NCBI RefSeq assembly: GCF_019186785.1
Contig: NZ_CP066557.1
Coordinates: 248,001-312,000, forward strand
DNA length: 64,000 nucleotides
Origin: Neoehrlichia mikurensis
GTDB taxonomy: Bacteria > Pseudomonadota > Alphaproteobacteria > Rickettsiales > Anaplasmataceae
Direction: 5' to 3'
In this document: in pieces, positions 28,632-37,483 of the stretch
Layout of the letters: each line of letters starts with the position of its first letter
Position numbering within the stretch: position 1 is the first letter of the stretch
Notes under the pieces: generated by a model
Seen by the model: only the letters and a program-made list of their open reading frames with translations
Told to the model about the DNA's origin: nothing
The model's database searches: none
Program-made: the position numbers and the translations under genes

Positions 28632-28719
28632 GATATTCTATCATCCCCTCTCAAATAAATTAATTGTCAACATTAACATAGTAAATTATAATGCTTTTTT
28701 ATATGCAGTCAAAAACATA

Positions 28720-30114
28720 ATGAGTCATCCATTATGGGGTGGTAGATTTACAGCACCTTCCAGTGAAATAATGAAGGAAATTAATGCTTCAATAAAATTC
28801 GATAAAGCCCTGTATCAGGAAGATATAGCGTGCTCAATATCACATTGTAAAATGCTGGTAAAGCAAAAAATAATAACTGAATCTGATGGTCAATTAATAA
28901 TATATGGATTAAACGTAATAAAAGAACAAATCTCAAGCAATAATTTTGATTTCAACATAGATCTTGAAGATATACATATGCATATAGAACATTATCTACA
29001 TCAAATTATAGGAGAAGTAGCAGGAAAGTTGCATACAGCAAGATCTAGAAACGATCAAATAGCAACAGATTTAAAGCTGTGGACAAAAAAATATATACTA
29101 ATATTCGACTCAAAGTTACATATGCTACAAAGCTCTTTAATAAGTATAGCAGAAAAGCATTATAATACTATTATGCCTGGATTTACACATCTTCAAATTG
29201 CACAACCAGTAACTTTTGGTCATCATATGATGGCATATTTTGAAATGTTTAAACGTGATAGAATACGTTTAAAAAATCTTTATCAAACAATAAATGAATG
29301 TCCTTTAGGGTCAGCCGCTCTAGCAGGAACTTCTTTCAATATTGATCGTCATTTTGTTGCAAAAGAATTAGGATTTGAATGTCCTACAGAAAATTCTATA
29401 GATTCAGTTTCAGATCGCGATTACATTATTGAATTCTTATCAAATACATCAATATGTATAATGCATTTATCAAGAATTGCCGAAGAACTAATATTATGGT
29501 CTAGTTATGGCTTTAAATTTATACAACTATCTGATGACATGACAACCGGCAGTTCAATAATGCCACAAAAAAGAAATCCAGATGCGGCAGAGCTAATAAG
29601 AGGTAAAGCAGCTCAAATATTTTCTTCACTCAATCAATTGCTAGTTATTATGAAAGGATTGCCACTATCATATAGTAAGGATATGCAAGAAGATAAAGAA
29701 TCAACATTTGTTGCAGCAAACAATTTATTATTATGTATAGAAGCAATGAACAGTATGTTAAACAGTATGACCATTAATACAGAAATAATGACAAAAGTTG
29801 CTTTATGTGATTTTTCAATAGCAACAGATATAGCAGATTGGTTAGTAAAAAATTTAAACATTTCTTTTAGAAAATCTCATGAAATTACTGGAAAAATTGT
29901 AAAATTAGCAGAAACACAAAAATGCAATATAAGCAACTTAACAATTCAACAACTACAATCAATCCATTCCAATATTACAGAAGATATATTTCTTATACTA
30001 TCGGTGCAAGAATCTGTAAAAAGTAAAACAAGCTATGGTGGTACAGCACCAGTAAATGTTATAAATGCTATTCAAAAAGGAAAATTGTACCTTTCGCAAG
30101 CATCTCTTAGTTAA
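28720..30114 (+). CDS. argH: Argininosuccinate lyase
   Basis: ArgH splits argininosuccinate into arginine and fumarate. The open frame extends 30 codons further upstream, but the ATG at 28720 gives MSHPLWGGRF, matching the family N-terminus, and a 464-residue protein of normal size. Motifs seen: HTARSRNDQIATDLKLW, PGFTHLQIAQPVTFGHH, ECPLGSAALAGTSF, and the signature loop GSSIMPQKRNPDAAEL with the catalytic serine. A decayed fragment of this gene lies at 37138-37264. It is divergent from the esterase and convergent with def. Confidence 0.95.
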   Translation: MSHPLWGGRFTAPSSEIMKEINASIKFDKALYQEDIACSISHCKMLVKQKIITESDGQLIIYGLNVIKEQISSNNFDFNIDLEDIHMHIEHYLHQIIGEVAGKLHTARSRNDQIATDLKLWTKKYILIFDSKLHMLQSSLISIAEKHYNTIMPGFTHLQIAQPVTFGHHMMAYFEMFKRDRIRLKNLYQTINECPLGSAALAGTSFNIDRHFVAKELGFECPTENSIDSVSDRDYIIEFLSNTSICIMHLSRIAEELILWSSYGFKFIQLSDDMTTGSSIMPQKRNPDAAELIRGKAAQIFSSLNQLLVIMKGLPLSYSKDMQEDKESTFVAANNLLLCIEAMNSMLNSMTINTEIMTKVALCDFSIATDIADWLVKNLNISFRKSHEITGKIVKLAETQKCNISNLTIQQLQSIHSNITEDIFLILSVQESVKSKTSYGGTAPVNVINAIQKGKLYLSQASLS

Positions 30115-30325
30115 CATTATATGTAAAAGTCTCATAAGATCTTGCTATTTGGAAATAAAAAAAAACTAAACTAAAATAAATATTACACAACACTAAAGTA
30201 AAACATATAAATAAAGTAACATATGTTATTGTAAAAAATCTCAGAACATAATTATCTGTTAAAAAATAAAATATACTTATAATTCATAAAAAATTAATTC
30301 TAAAATAACATATACACAAAAACTA

Positions 30326-30928
30326 CTAAGCATTTGTAGCACGTTCTTTGTTGTTTAACAATAATATATGAACTGTACTATAATCCTCATCAGAGACACT
30401 ATTCACATTAACATTTCTTATATTATCTATAACATTTGCCAATAGTACTCCATTTAAATGATCTATTTCATGTTGAATACACCTAGCAAGCCACCTATAT
30501 GCTCTAATAGTACATTCATTGCCTAGTAAATCTGTATATTTCAAATCAAGATGTTTTGGACGAGAAATACCTACTAATCCATAAGAAACTGCTGATAAGC
30601 AACCTTCAAATAAAGTAACAGTCTCACCTGATAAATTTACAATTTCCGGGTTAATACAAATTAAATTCTTGCCACTTAACGAATGATATCCTGATAATAT
30701 TTTTATATCTTTATGAACATCAAACAACCCACTAACCATATTTATAATAAAGACTCTACTATTATAACCAAGCTGTACAGCAGAAAACCCAACAGTTCTA
30801 TTACTATCTACAACTTTCACCATATCATCAACTAATTTTATAACATCATTATCTATATGTCTTATATAATCTGATTTAGTATGTAATACTGTTAATTCAT
30901 GTACATTTTCAACAGATAAAATCTTCAT
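30326..30928 (-). CDS. def: Peptide deformylase-like protein
   Basis: A 200-residue deformylase family protein, which removes the formyl group from nascent chains. Metal ligands are intact: Cys110 in EGCLS (108-112) and the HEIDH motif at 153-157. Motif 1, normally GLAAPQ, reads GFSAVQ at 47-52, a noticeable departure, although Gly and Gln are kept. The C-terminus carries about 40 extra residues ending in LLNNKERATNA. It may be the main deformylase of the organism or a diverged paralogue; the genome outside this window would decide. Confidence 0.87.
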   Translation of the reverse strand: MKILSVENVHELTVLHTKSDYIRHIDNDVIKLVDDMVKVVDSNRTVGFSAVQLGYNSRVFIINMVSGLFDVHKDIKILSGYHSLSGKNLICINPEIVNLSGETVTLFEGCLSAVSYGLVGISRPKHLDLKYTDLLGNECTIRAYRWLARCIQHEIDHLNGVLLANVIDNIRNVNVNSVSDEDYSTVHILLLNNKERATNA

Positions 30929-30984
30929 TCTTCCTCCAAATTACACATAATTCAAATAATTATTATACATATTAACAACCTAAT

Positions 30985-31013
30985 ATTGACATATAACTCG
31001 TATAAGCTTAATA
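30985..31013 (+). promoter_or_regulatory. Possible promoter for pyrD
   Basis: TTGACA at 30985-30990 with a weak TAATAA-like -10 after about 17 bases. It is about 175 bases upstream of pyrD. Tentative. Confidence 0.3.
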
Positions 31014-31186
31014 AATAATATTATATACAGTTTAAAATTGTATTTACCTTTAATAGCGAGAAATAAATATTATATATACACCCATATTTCATAAAGCTAA
31101 TTGTTATACAAATTTAAAGATTTATACAAGTAGTATTTTTATAAAAATATTATATAATTTAGTATTATAGATTATAAAATAACACA

Positions 31187-32230
31187 GTGTTACCATTTAA
31201 GATTATTAATCCATTACTATATATATCACCTGAAATTGCTCACAAACTGGTAATACTTGCGCTAAAAAATGGGCTATTTCCACATATAACTCCTCAATGG
31301 CATTCATGTCTTAATACACATTTCTTGAGTAAAAAACTAAGAACACCAATAGGAATTGCAGCAGGTTTTGATAAAAATGCAGAAGTCATTAAGCCAATAC
31401 TATTAATGGGTTTTGGATTCACTGAAGTAGGAACAGTAACAAAATATCCACAGCAAGGCAATAAGATACCACGCATTTTTAGATTAAAAAAAGAAAAAGC
31501 AATCATTAATAATCTTGGATTCAACAATAAAGGAGTAAAATACCTAATAACCCAGATTAATAAAAGTAATCTTAATAATTACACATTTGGAGTAAATATT
31601 GGAATTAATAAAGACACTCCTGATCCTATAAAGGACTTTACAGATGTTATCAAAGAAATATACGGACTAAGCTCTTATATCACAATTAATATATCTTCTC
31701 CAAATACTCCTGGATTACGTGATTTTCACAATAAAGAAATTCTTACTGCTCTTCTTATATCTATCACCAAAACACGCAAAGCAATAGATTATGCAGAATC
31801 TATACCATTTTTTCTAAAAATCTCACCTGATATTAGCGACGTAATAAAAGAAAATATTACCACATTAGCCTTAAAATATAAAATAAGTGGCTTAATTATC
31901 AGTAATACAACAACGCAATTTAACAATTTATATGGTTATTCCAAAGGTGGTCTTAGTGGTCAACTACTATTTGATTTATCCACAAGAGTATTATCAGAAA
32001 TATACCAACTTTCTAATGGTCAATTAATATTAATAGGTTGTGGCGGCATAAGTAACGGACTGCAAGCATATGAAAAAATAAAAGCTGGAGCATCACTACT
32101 ACAACTTTACACTGCAATGGTATACAATGGAATCAACGTAGTAAATAAAATCAATAAAGAACTTGCTGATATTTTAACATCTGAAGGTTTCACAATGATA
32201 GATCAGGCTATAGGTATTAATCACAAATGA
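31187..32230 (+). CDS. pyrD: Dihydroorotate dehydrogenase (quinone, class 2)
   Basis: PyrD oxidises dihydroorotate to orotate with FMN and passes electrons to quinone at the inner membrane. The 347-residue protein starts at a GTG; no ATG is available nearby. An N-terminal helix (YISPEIAHKLVILAL) is typical of the membrane-associated class 2. Motifs: GIAAGFDKNAEVI, EVGTVTKYPQQGNKIPRIFRL, INISSPNTPGLRDF with the catalytic serine, and GGLSGQLLFDLSTRVL. The stop overlaps the coaX start (ATGA), so the two are co-translated. Confidence 0.95.
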   Translation: MLPFKIINPLLYISPEIAHKLVILALKNGLFPHITPQWHSCLNTHFLSKKLRTPIGIAAGFDKNAEVIKPILLMGFGFTEVGTVTKYPQQGNKIPRIFRLKKEKAIINNLGFNNKGVKYLITQINKSNLNNYTFGVNIGINKDTPDPIKDFTDVIKEIYGLSSYITINISSPNTPGLRDFHNKEILTALLISITKTRKAIDYAESIPFFLKISPDISDVIKENITTLALKYKISGLIISNTTTQFNNLYGYSKGGLSGQLLFDLSTRVLSEIYQLSNGQLILIGCGGISNGLQAYEKIKAGASLLQLYTAMVYNGINVVNKINKELADILTSEGFTMIDQAIGINHK

Positions 32231-33000
32231 TAATAGCAATAGATATCGGTAACACAAACATAAAAATTGCAGTTTGTCATCAAGATAAAATAATATATAA
32301 CTATATTTTATCAACTAACCACAAAAAAACAACATATGAATATTTCATATATTTTAACTCTTTTATTACTCAAAAAAATATAAATATTCAATGCATAAAA
32401 GGTGTTGTAATTTCAAGTGTTGTTCCAATAGTTAGTGCTGTAATAGAAGATATGTGTAAGCAATACTTACAAATCGATCCTATATTCATAACAAATGAAA
32501 GTATCTTATATTCAAACATCACTATAAATCTTAATCAAAGAAATATTGGCACCGATAGAATTGCAGACCTAGTTGCAGCACAAAAATTATGGCCAAATAA
32601 AGATTTACTAGTTATAGATATGGGAACTGTAACAGTATTTAATTTATTAGATAAACATGGCAGTTTATACGGTCAAATAATTACTCCTGGTATTTCTTGT
32701 TTAATACATAGTATGAGATCACAAACTGCGTCACTACCACAAGTAAATTTACATAAAACAGATAAGCTTATCAGTAAATCCACGGATACATCTATAAAAT
32801 CAGGATTATATTGGGGATATATTGCAATGATTGAAGGCATAATAAAACAAATTATTACCGAAGATAAAAAAAAATTTTTTATAATAGCAACAGGAGGTGG
32901 ATCTAATTTATTTATTGACAATAAAAATATACATATTATTGATATTTCTTTAACTATAAAAGGAATATTACACTTATACAATGCACAACATCCAATTTAA
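32227..33000 (+). CDS. coaX: Type III pantothenate kinase
   Basis: CoaX phosphorylates pantothenate as the first step of coenzyme A synthesis. The 257-residue ASKHA-fold protein has the phosphate-1 motif AIDIGNTNIKIAV at its start. The pantothenate pocket is NIGTDRIADLVAA, DMGTVTVFNLLD is the phosphate-2 region (usually DxGTA), and IATGGGS is the adenosine motif. It overlaps pyrD by 4 bases. The last ~40 bases are repeated directly after the gene (33017-33053). Confidence 0.93.
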   Translation: MIIAIDIGNTNIKIAVCHQDKIIYNYILSTNHKKTTYEYFIYFNSFITQKNINIQCIKGVVISSVVPIVSAVIEDMCKQYLQIDPIFITNESILYSNITINLNQRNIGTDRIADLVAAQKLWPNKDLLVIDMGTVTVFNLLDKHGSLYGQIITPGISCLIHSMRSQTASLPQVNLHKTDKLISKSTDTSIKSGLYWGYIAMIEGIIKQIITEDKKKFFIIATGGGSNLFIDNKNIHIIDISLTIKGILHLYNAQHPI

Positions 33001-33016
33001 CACAAAATATTATATC

Positions 33017-33053
33017 ATTGATATTTCTTTAACTATAAAAGGAATATTACACT
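33017..33053 (+). repeat. Direct copy of the 3' end of coaX
   Basis: 37 bases identical to 32938-32974 (beginning ATTGATATTTCTTTAACT), placed just after the coaX stop in the same orientation. A short tandem duplication. Confidence 0.93.
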
Positions 33054-33123
33054 ATATTTAACACACAATAACGCAACTTCATAATTTATTTTACTAATAA
33101 CCTAATACTATAATTAAAACCAT

Positions 33124-33633
33124 TTACTGCAATAGTTCTTTAACCCTACAATCAATATCATCTATTCCTAATATAAGTTCTTTATCTATTGCTAATACCC
33201 TTATTTTATATCCATCATCCCATATAACATCAATACTTACAGTACCAGGAGTTAAAGTAATGGAGTTTGATAATATAAATGCTCCTAAATTATTTTTTTG
33301 TTGAACTGCAATTAATTGAAATACATAATCATTAATATCTAATTTTAATCTCCATACTTTTCTTACAATATATAAGTTAGAAATCGCCACTTGTTTTATG
33401 ATCCACATAATATAATATAATAATCTAATAAGTAAGACGATAGAGCATTTACTTGGAGCATAAATAACATACTCATCATTATCATAATGATCTTTTAGCA
33501 AAACAAGCACTATTACCACTGACAACATAGCACTACATATACCTGACATAACAAAGAACATACTAAAATGTCCTGATAAAATTACCCATAACATCATTAA
33601 AATGATAAACCACTTTATTCCATAAAATTTCAT
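33124..33633 (-). CDS. mnhE: Multisubunit Na+/H+ antiporter subunit E
   Basis: A 169-residue protein of the MnhE/MrpE/PhaE family, a membrane subunit of the Mrp cation/proton antiporter. The N-terminal 60 residues hold two or three hydrophobic helices. The C-terminal half contains the signature LGAFILSNSITLTPGTVSIDV, near identical to the family consensus. Other Mrp subunits are not in this window; split mrp loci are common in Rickettsiales. It is convergent with coaX. Confidence 0.9.
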   Translation of the reverse strand: MKFYGIKWFIILMMLWVILSGHFSMFFVMSGICSAMLSVVIVLVLLKDHYDNDEYVIYAPSKCSIVLLIRLLYYIMWIIKQVAISNLYIVRKVWRLKLDINDYVFQLIAVQQKNNLGAFILSNSITLTPGTVSIDVIWDDGYKIRVLAIDKELILGIDDIDCRVKELLQ

Positions 33634-33727
33634 GTATTTTTACTCAATTTATAAGTACATAAAAGCCTTAGCATTTATAACATAATGCGTTATTGTATAA
33701 TATAAATAACTTACATAAATTATAAAT

Positions 33728-34348
33728 ATGCAAATAGACATAAAATTCACAATCATTATCAGTGTTTTGATAATATATTGCACAGTTTTCACTATAAAAG
33801 AAACCATTAATAAAGATGAAAAAAGTACTACCTTGATGCTTTCAAGTTATATCAATAAATTTTTTACCGATCCAACATCAACTACACAAATTATAACTTT
33901 TCAAAAATATTTTCCATACGTAGGACAATATTCGCCACATATGCTAATACATAACATTATTAACAAAAACAAAGCATCAACAATACATCAATATTTTACA
34001 TATTGGGAAAAAAAACTTACTCATAAAGAACAGTTACTATATGAAATAAGCAAAAATATTTCCTTACAAATCGACTACCTTATTAAAGTTAAAAAAGAAA
34101 TTAGTAAAATCTCTACATTTAATAATAGCAGTATTAACACAAAACTTTCCGAACTAGTTAATATATATGAAAATATGCCAGCATATTATGCTGCACAAAT
34201 TTTTAATACATTAGACTCCAAAACTGTATTACATATTACATCTCATATGCAAAAGTCAAAATTATTGCCAATATTAACATATATAAATAACAGCAAAATA
34301 AAAAATATAACTTTAGAGATATATAAAAAGCTTTCTGATAGCAATTAA
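33728..34348 (+). CDS. MotE/MgtE-N-like membrane-anchored protein
   Basis: A 206-residue protein with an N-terminal hydrophobic anchor (residues 6-22). A Lys/Ser-rich middle contains a likely coiled segment (QIDYLIKVKKEISKIS). The C-terminal ~60 residues, starting YENMPAYYAAQIFNTLD, resemble the MgtE N-terminal/MotE repeat (M-x-x-x-x-A-A-x-I-h-x-x-L-D). In flagellated relatives MotE supports the motor. Here, with no flagellum expected, the role is unknown; it probably acts in the periplasm. Divergent from mnhE. Confidence 0.65.
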   Translation: MQIDIKFTIIISVLIIYCTVFTIKETINKDEKSTTLMLSSYINKFFTDPTSTTQIITFQKYFPYVGQYSPHMLIHNIINKNKASTIHQYFTYWEKKLTHKEQLLYEISKNISLQIDYLIKVKKEISKISTFNNSSINTKLSELVNIYENMPAYYAAQIFNTLDSKTVLHITSHMQKSKLLPILTYINNSKIKNITLEIYKKLSDSN

Positions 34349-34849
34349 TTTTTCATTATAAAACATATAATTTATTACACATTGCACAGAATGAATCATA
34401 TTAAAATTATCGATCATAAACAGTCAAACTAACATTAATTAAAATACTATGATTAATTTAAATATTTTTATTATTACAAATACAATAAATAATTATCATA
34501 AATCTAAGAGATACATTTAATAATACACTTTAAGCAATAAAAATCATTATAGATTAGCTATTAATACAATTTTTTAAGTTATAAACAACTTCCCTTAAGA
34601 GAATGATTTAATATTTCAATAGCTATAAAACAATACATCATATTTAATAATTTATTTTAGCAAATCCAGAAGAATAACATAATCCCATAAAACTAGAATA
34701 CAAATAGAAAATCACATATCAATAAGTTGACTATTATTTATCCAAAAATTATATTTAAAAAATATGCTATGCAATATATCAATAAATCACCTATACATGC
34801 CTAATGTAAAGATGTCAAACGATAATACCTAAAATAACTAGGTAAATAC
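34349..34849. other. Gene-free AT-rich spacer
   Basis: About 500 bases without coding or RNA signals. Confidence 0.5.
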
Positions 34850-35066
34850 ACATAATTAATAAAATATATTCCTATAATTGTTAAACCTTTGTCATAAAAT
34901 ACTCAAAATAATCACAGGTATTTCTCCTAGGTCTTTTTTCCAAATCACCATTTTTCTTAAGTATTTCTGAAGTTTCCTTTGTATCAACCACAAACAATAT
35001 ATAAAAAACATTAATAAAGCGTAAGAAATTACATATAACACTTCCCCAATTCAACATAACATCCTA
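34850..35066 (-). pseudogene. Decayed fragment of secY
   Basis: On the minus strand one frame reads FVVDTKETSEILKKNGDLEK followed by RPRRNTCDYFEYFMTK, then a stop. A +1 shift continues as TIIGIYF. This matches the SecY central region (xNPxETAxxLKKxGxxxxxxRPxxNTxxYxxxxxTRxTxIGxIY), preceded by a hydrophobic stretch as in SecY. There is no start, and a frameshift and stop interrupt it, so it is a remnant. Intact secY is not in the window. Similarity may continue weakly to ~34800. Confidence 0.75.
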
Positions 35067-35226
35067 AAAAATTAGAAAAATATAGCAAAAAACAATCACT
35101 TTTCTTAAAATTATACAGTAGTATTAAATTCATGTGATAAAATATTTAACTATAAATTTTTTATTTTATACTAAAATATGTAACTTAGTTATAAATAATT
35201 TATTGAACAATACTTCAAGTGTATTT

Positions 35227-36348
35227 ATGTTAGCAGATGTACTACAAAAAAAATTATCATCTATTAAGTCTAAAGGTTTATTTAGACAACTAGATACAAG
35301 TATAAAACTTAGCAACAGTAGAATAGTATATAAAAATGGGCAAAAACTAATTTCTTTTGCATGTAATGATTATATGGATCTTGCAAATCACTATTTAGTA
35401 AAAAAAGCAGCAATTGATGCAATAAATCTTTATGGAGTAGGAGTTTGCGCCTCAAGATTAATAACAGGTAATCACATATTGTATAAAGAAATCGAAGAAA
35501 AACTCACAAAATTATACGGTACTGAAGCTGCATTAGTATTTAGTAGTGGATATTTAACAAATCTTGGTATTATATCATCACTTGTTAATCGCCAAGATAT
35601 GATATTAGCTGATAAGCTTATACATGCATCGTCAATAGACGGCATTAAATTATCACAAGCAACACTTTACCGATTTTTACATAACGATATTGATCACTGT
35701 CAAGAATTACTTAACAAATATAGGAAATTACATAAACATTGTCTTATTATTATCGAAAATATATATGGTATGGATGGAGATCTTGCTTCTGTAGATGATT
35801 TCATAAAATTATCTAAAAAATACAATGCATGGATTATTGTTGATACTGCACATGGATTTGGACAAGTTACTAACCTCACGCCAGATATATATGTAGGTAC
35901 TCTTTCAAAGATTACAGGTGCTTTAGGGGGATATATATGTTCATCAAAAATTGTAATAGAATATATTATAAATAAAGCAAGAAGCTTTATTTATACAACT
36001 GCTATTCCTCCAATGATAGTAGCAGCTGCTAGTAGCGCCATAGATATAATAAATAAAAATAAATACATACCTATAAATTTTGCAAGAATTTTCTGCAAAT
36101 CACTAGGATTACCAGAACCACAAAGCAATATTGTCCCACTAATAATGAAAGACATAAATGCTGCACTTAATGCTGAACAGATATTAGCAAAAAAAGGGTT
36201 TTTAGTTACTGCCATAAGACCACCAACATCTCCTACTCCTAGATTAAGATTTACATTTAGTACAAAACATAGATTGTCTGATATACAAAGATTGTGTAAA
36301 GTACTAAAAGAAGAACAAATTCTAGATCAAGGGGCCGTAGCTCAGTAG
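35227..36348 (+). CDS. bioF: 8-amino-7-oxononanoate synthase-like (biotin synthesis)
   Basis: A PLP-dependent alpha-oxoamine synthase that condenses pimeloyl thioester with alanine in biotin synthesis. The ATG at 35227 gives MLADVLQKKLSSIKSKGLFR; an upstream GTG at 35134 would add a hydrophobic stretch unlike the family. Motifs: ISFACNDYMDLANH, GVGVCASRLITGNH, FSSGYLTNLGII, IIVDTAHGFGQV and the lysine in GTLSKITGALGGYI. Other family members (KBL, ALAS) cannot be fully excluded, but BioF fits best. The last codons and the stop lie inside the following tRNA-Arg. Confidence 0.87.
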   Translation: MLADVLQKKLSSIKSKGLFRQLDTSIKLSNSRIVYKNGQKLISFACNDYMDLANHYLVKKAAIDAINLYGVGVCASRLITGNHILYKEIEEKLTKLYGTEAALVFSSGYLTNLGIISSLVNRQDMILADKLIHASSIDGIKLSQATLYRFLHNDIDHCQELLNKYRKLHKHCLIIIENIYGMDGDLASVDDFIKLSKKYNAWIIVDTAHGFGQVTNLTPDIYVGTLSKITGALGGYICSSKIVIEYIINKARSFIYTTAIPPMIVAAASSAIDIINKNKYIPINFARIFCKSLGLPEPQSNIVPLIMKDINAALNAEQILAKKGFLVTAIRPPTSPTPRLRFTFSTKHRLSDIQRLCKVLKEEQILDQGAVAQ

Positions 36349-36404
36349 GATAGAGCATCAGATTCCTAATCTGATTGTCGTGCGTTCGAATCGCACCGGT
36401 CCCA
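36331..36404 (+). tRNA. tRNA-Arg (anticodon CCT)
   Basis: The acceptor GGGGCCG pairs with CGGTCCC. The D-arm is AGCTCAGTAGGATAGAGC, the anticodon arm is TCAGA-TTCCTAA-TCTGA (CCT) and the T-arm is GTGCGTTCGAATCGCAC. Its first 18 bases are also the end of the bioF reading frame. CCA is not encoded. Confidence 0.93.
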
Positions 36405-36542
36405 CTTCACATGTTATCATTATTCTTTACTTTACCACTAAATCTACAACATAAAAAATTATATATAATATACTTTACCATATATATACTATTTATAGTT
36501 GGTAATTTAATTAATTAAGTAGTAATACTATTATTATTTATC

Positions 36543-37103
36543 ATGAAAATTATCTTGATATTCTATAATAATATTTTTGGCATCTCAAAAAAAATTTATG
36601 TACAATTGTACTTTGCAACAATTAAATTAAATAGCCTTTCATATGATCAAATTACATCAAGCTTATATAATACAATGACAAGTCTATCACATCTTATAGA
36701 AGTATACTTTTTGTTATTTATTGACAGTCTAGTAGCTGCTCTAATTTTACCTCTCAATAAGATAGTAATATTTAAAATTATGTATTACTTTGGAGGATAT
36801 AATACAACACTTATGATAATAATAGCAACCTTAGGGTCGCTAATAGGAGGGTTAGTTAATTTAATTCTAGGAAGAATCATAATTCATGCAAGAATGGAAT
36901 ATCACAATTCAGAGCAGTTACAACATAAATTTATTCCATATATAACAAAAATAGTGACCTTATTAGTACTTATCATATCATGGATACCATTTTGGGGAGC
37001 TTTAGTAAATGCTTTGTCAGGATATTTAAAAAGTAATATTATGCTTACATTAGTTGCAATATCAATATCTTATTTAGTATATTTCATATTAATAATACTA
37101 TAA
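36543..37103 (+). CDS. DedA/YqaA-like membrane protein
   Basis: A 186-residue hydrophobic protein with about four or five transmembrane segments after a soluble N-terminal ~55 residues. The segment GGYNTTLMIIIATLGSLIGGLVNLILGRII and the later SWIPFWGALVNALSGYLK resemble the conserved parts of DedA/YqaA (SNARE-associated) proteins, a lipid scramblase-like superfamily. Assignment is by pattern only and the exact subfamily is unclear. Confidence 0.65.
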   Translation: MKIILIFYNNIFGISKKIYVQLYFATIKLNSLSYDQITSSLYNTMTSLSHLIEVYFLLFIDSLVAALILPLNKIVIFKIMYYFGGYNTTLMIIIATLGSLIGGLVNLILGRIIIHARMEYHNSEQLQHKFIPYITKIVTLLVLIISWIPFWGALVNALSGYLKSNIMLTLVAISISYLVYFILIIL

Positions 37104-37137
37104 ATTTTTATGAGATTAAACTCTTTTATAATAATAA

Positions 37138-37264
37138 CAAAAAAAATCAGAATTTATTGCAGTAAACAACTTATTATTTATAGAAGCAATATGTTAAACA
37201 GAATACAAAAATAATGACAAAAGTTGTTTCATGTAATTTTTCAATAGCAACAAAAGCAGATTAA
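37138..37264 (+). pseudogene. Decayed fragment of argH
   Basis: Matches argH bases ~29696-29843 with several small deletions. Shared blocks are TTATTATTTATAGAAGCAA-like, ATGTTAAACAG, AATAATGACAAAAGTTG, ATTTTTCAATAGCAACA and GCAGATT. Same strand, 7.4 kb from the intact gene. The deletions break the frame. Confidence 0.85.
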
Positions 37265-37483
37265 TAGAACTATTTTTTATTACAATACTATACAAATCGT
37301 TGTTTAATGCTATAAAACTATTTATAAATATTTTGAGCCATAATCATTAACTCACATAAAATGTTATATAACAACATTATAATAACATAACCAATATATG
37401 TTAAAAATTAAATGAAACTGAAGCACAATTCAAATACACAACAAAAATGTTCTGTAGCAAAACAACTTTTTGTATATAACGGC
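37265..37483. other. AT-rich spacer after the argH fragment
   Basis: No coding or RNA signal between the argH remnant and the end of the large repeat protein gene. Confidence 0.45.

Noticed and set aside
28630..28719. N-terminal 30-codon extension of argH
   Set aside because: The family N-terminus aligns from the ATG at 28720; the extension is probably untranslated open sequence.
35134..35226. GTG-initiated hydrophobic N-terminal extension of bioF
   Set aside because: Unlike any BioF N-terminus; the ATG at 35227 fits the family.
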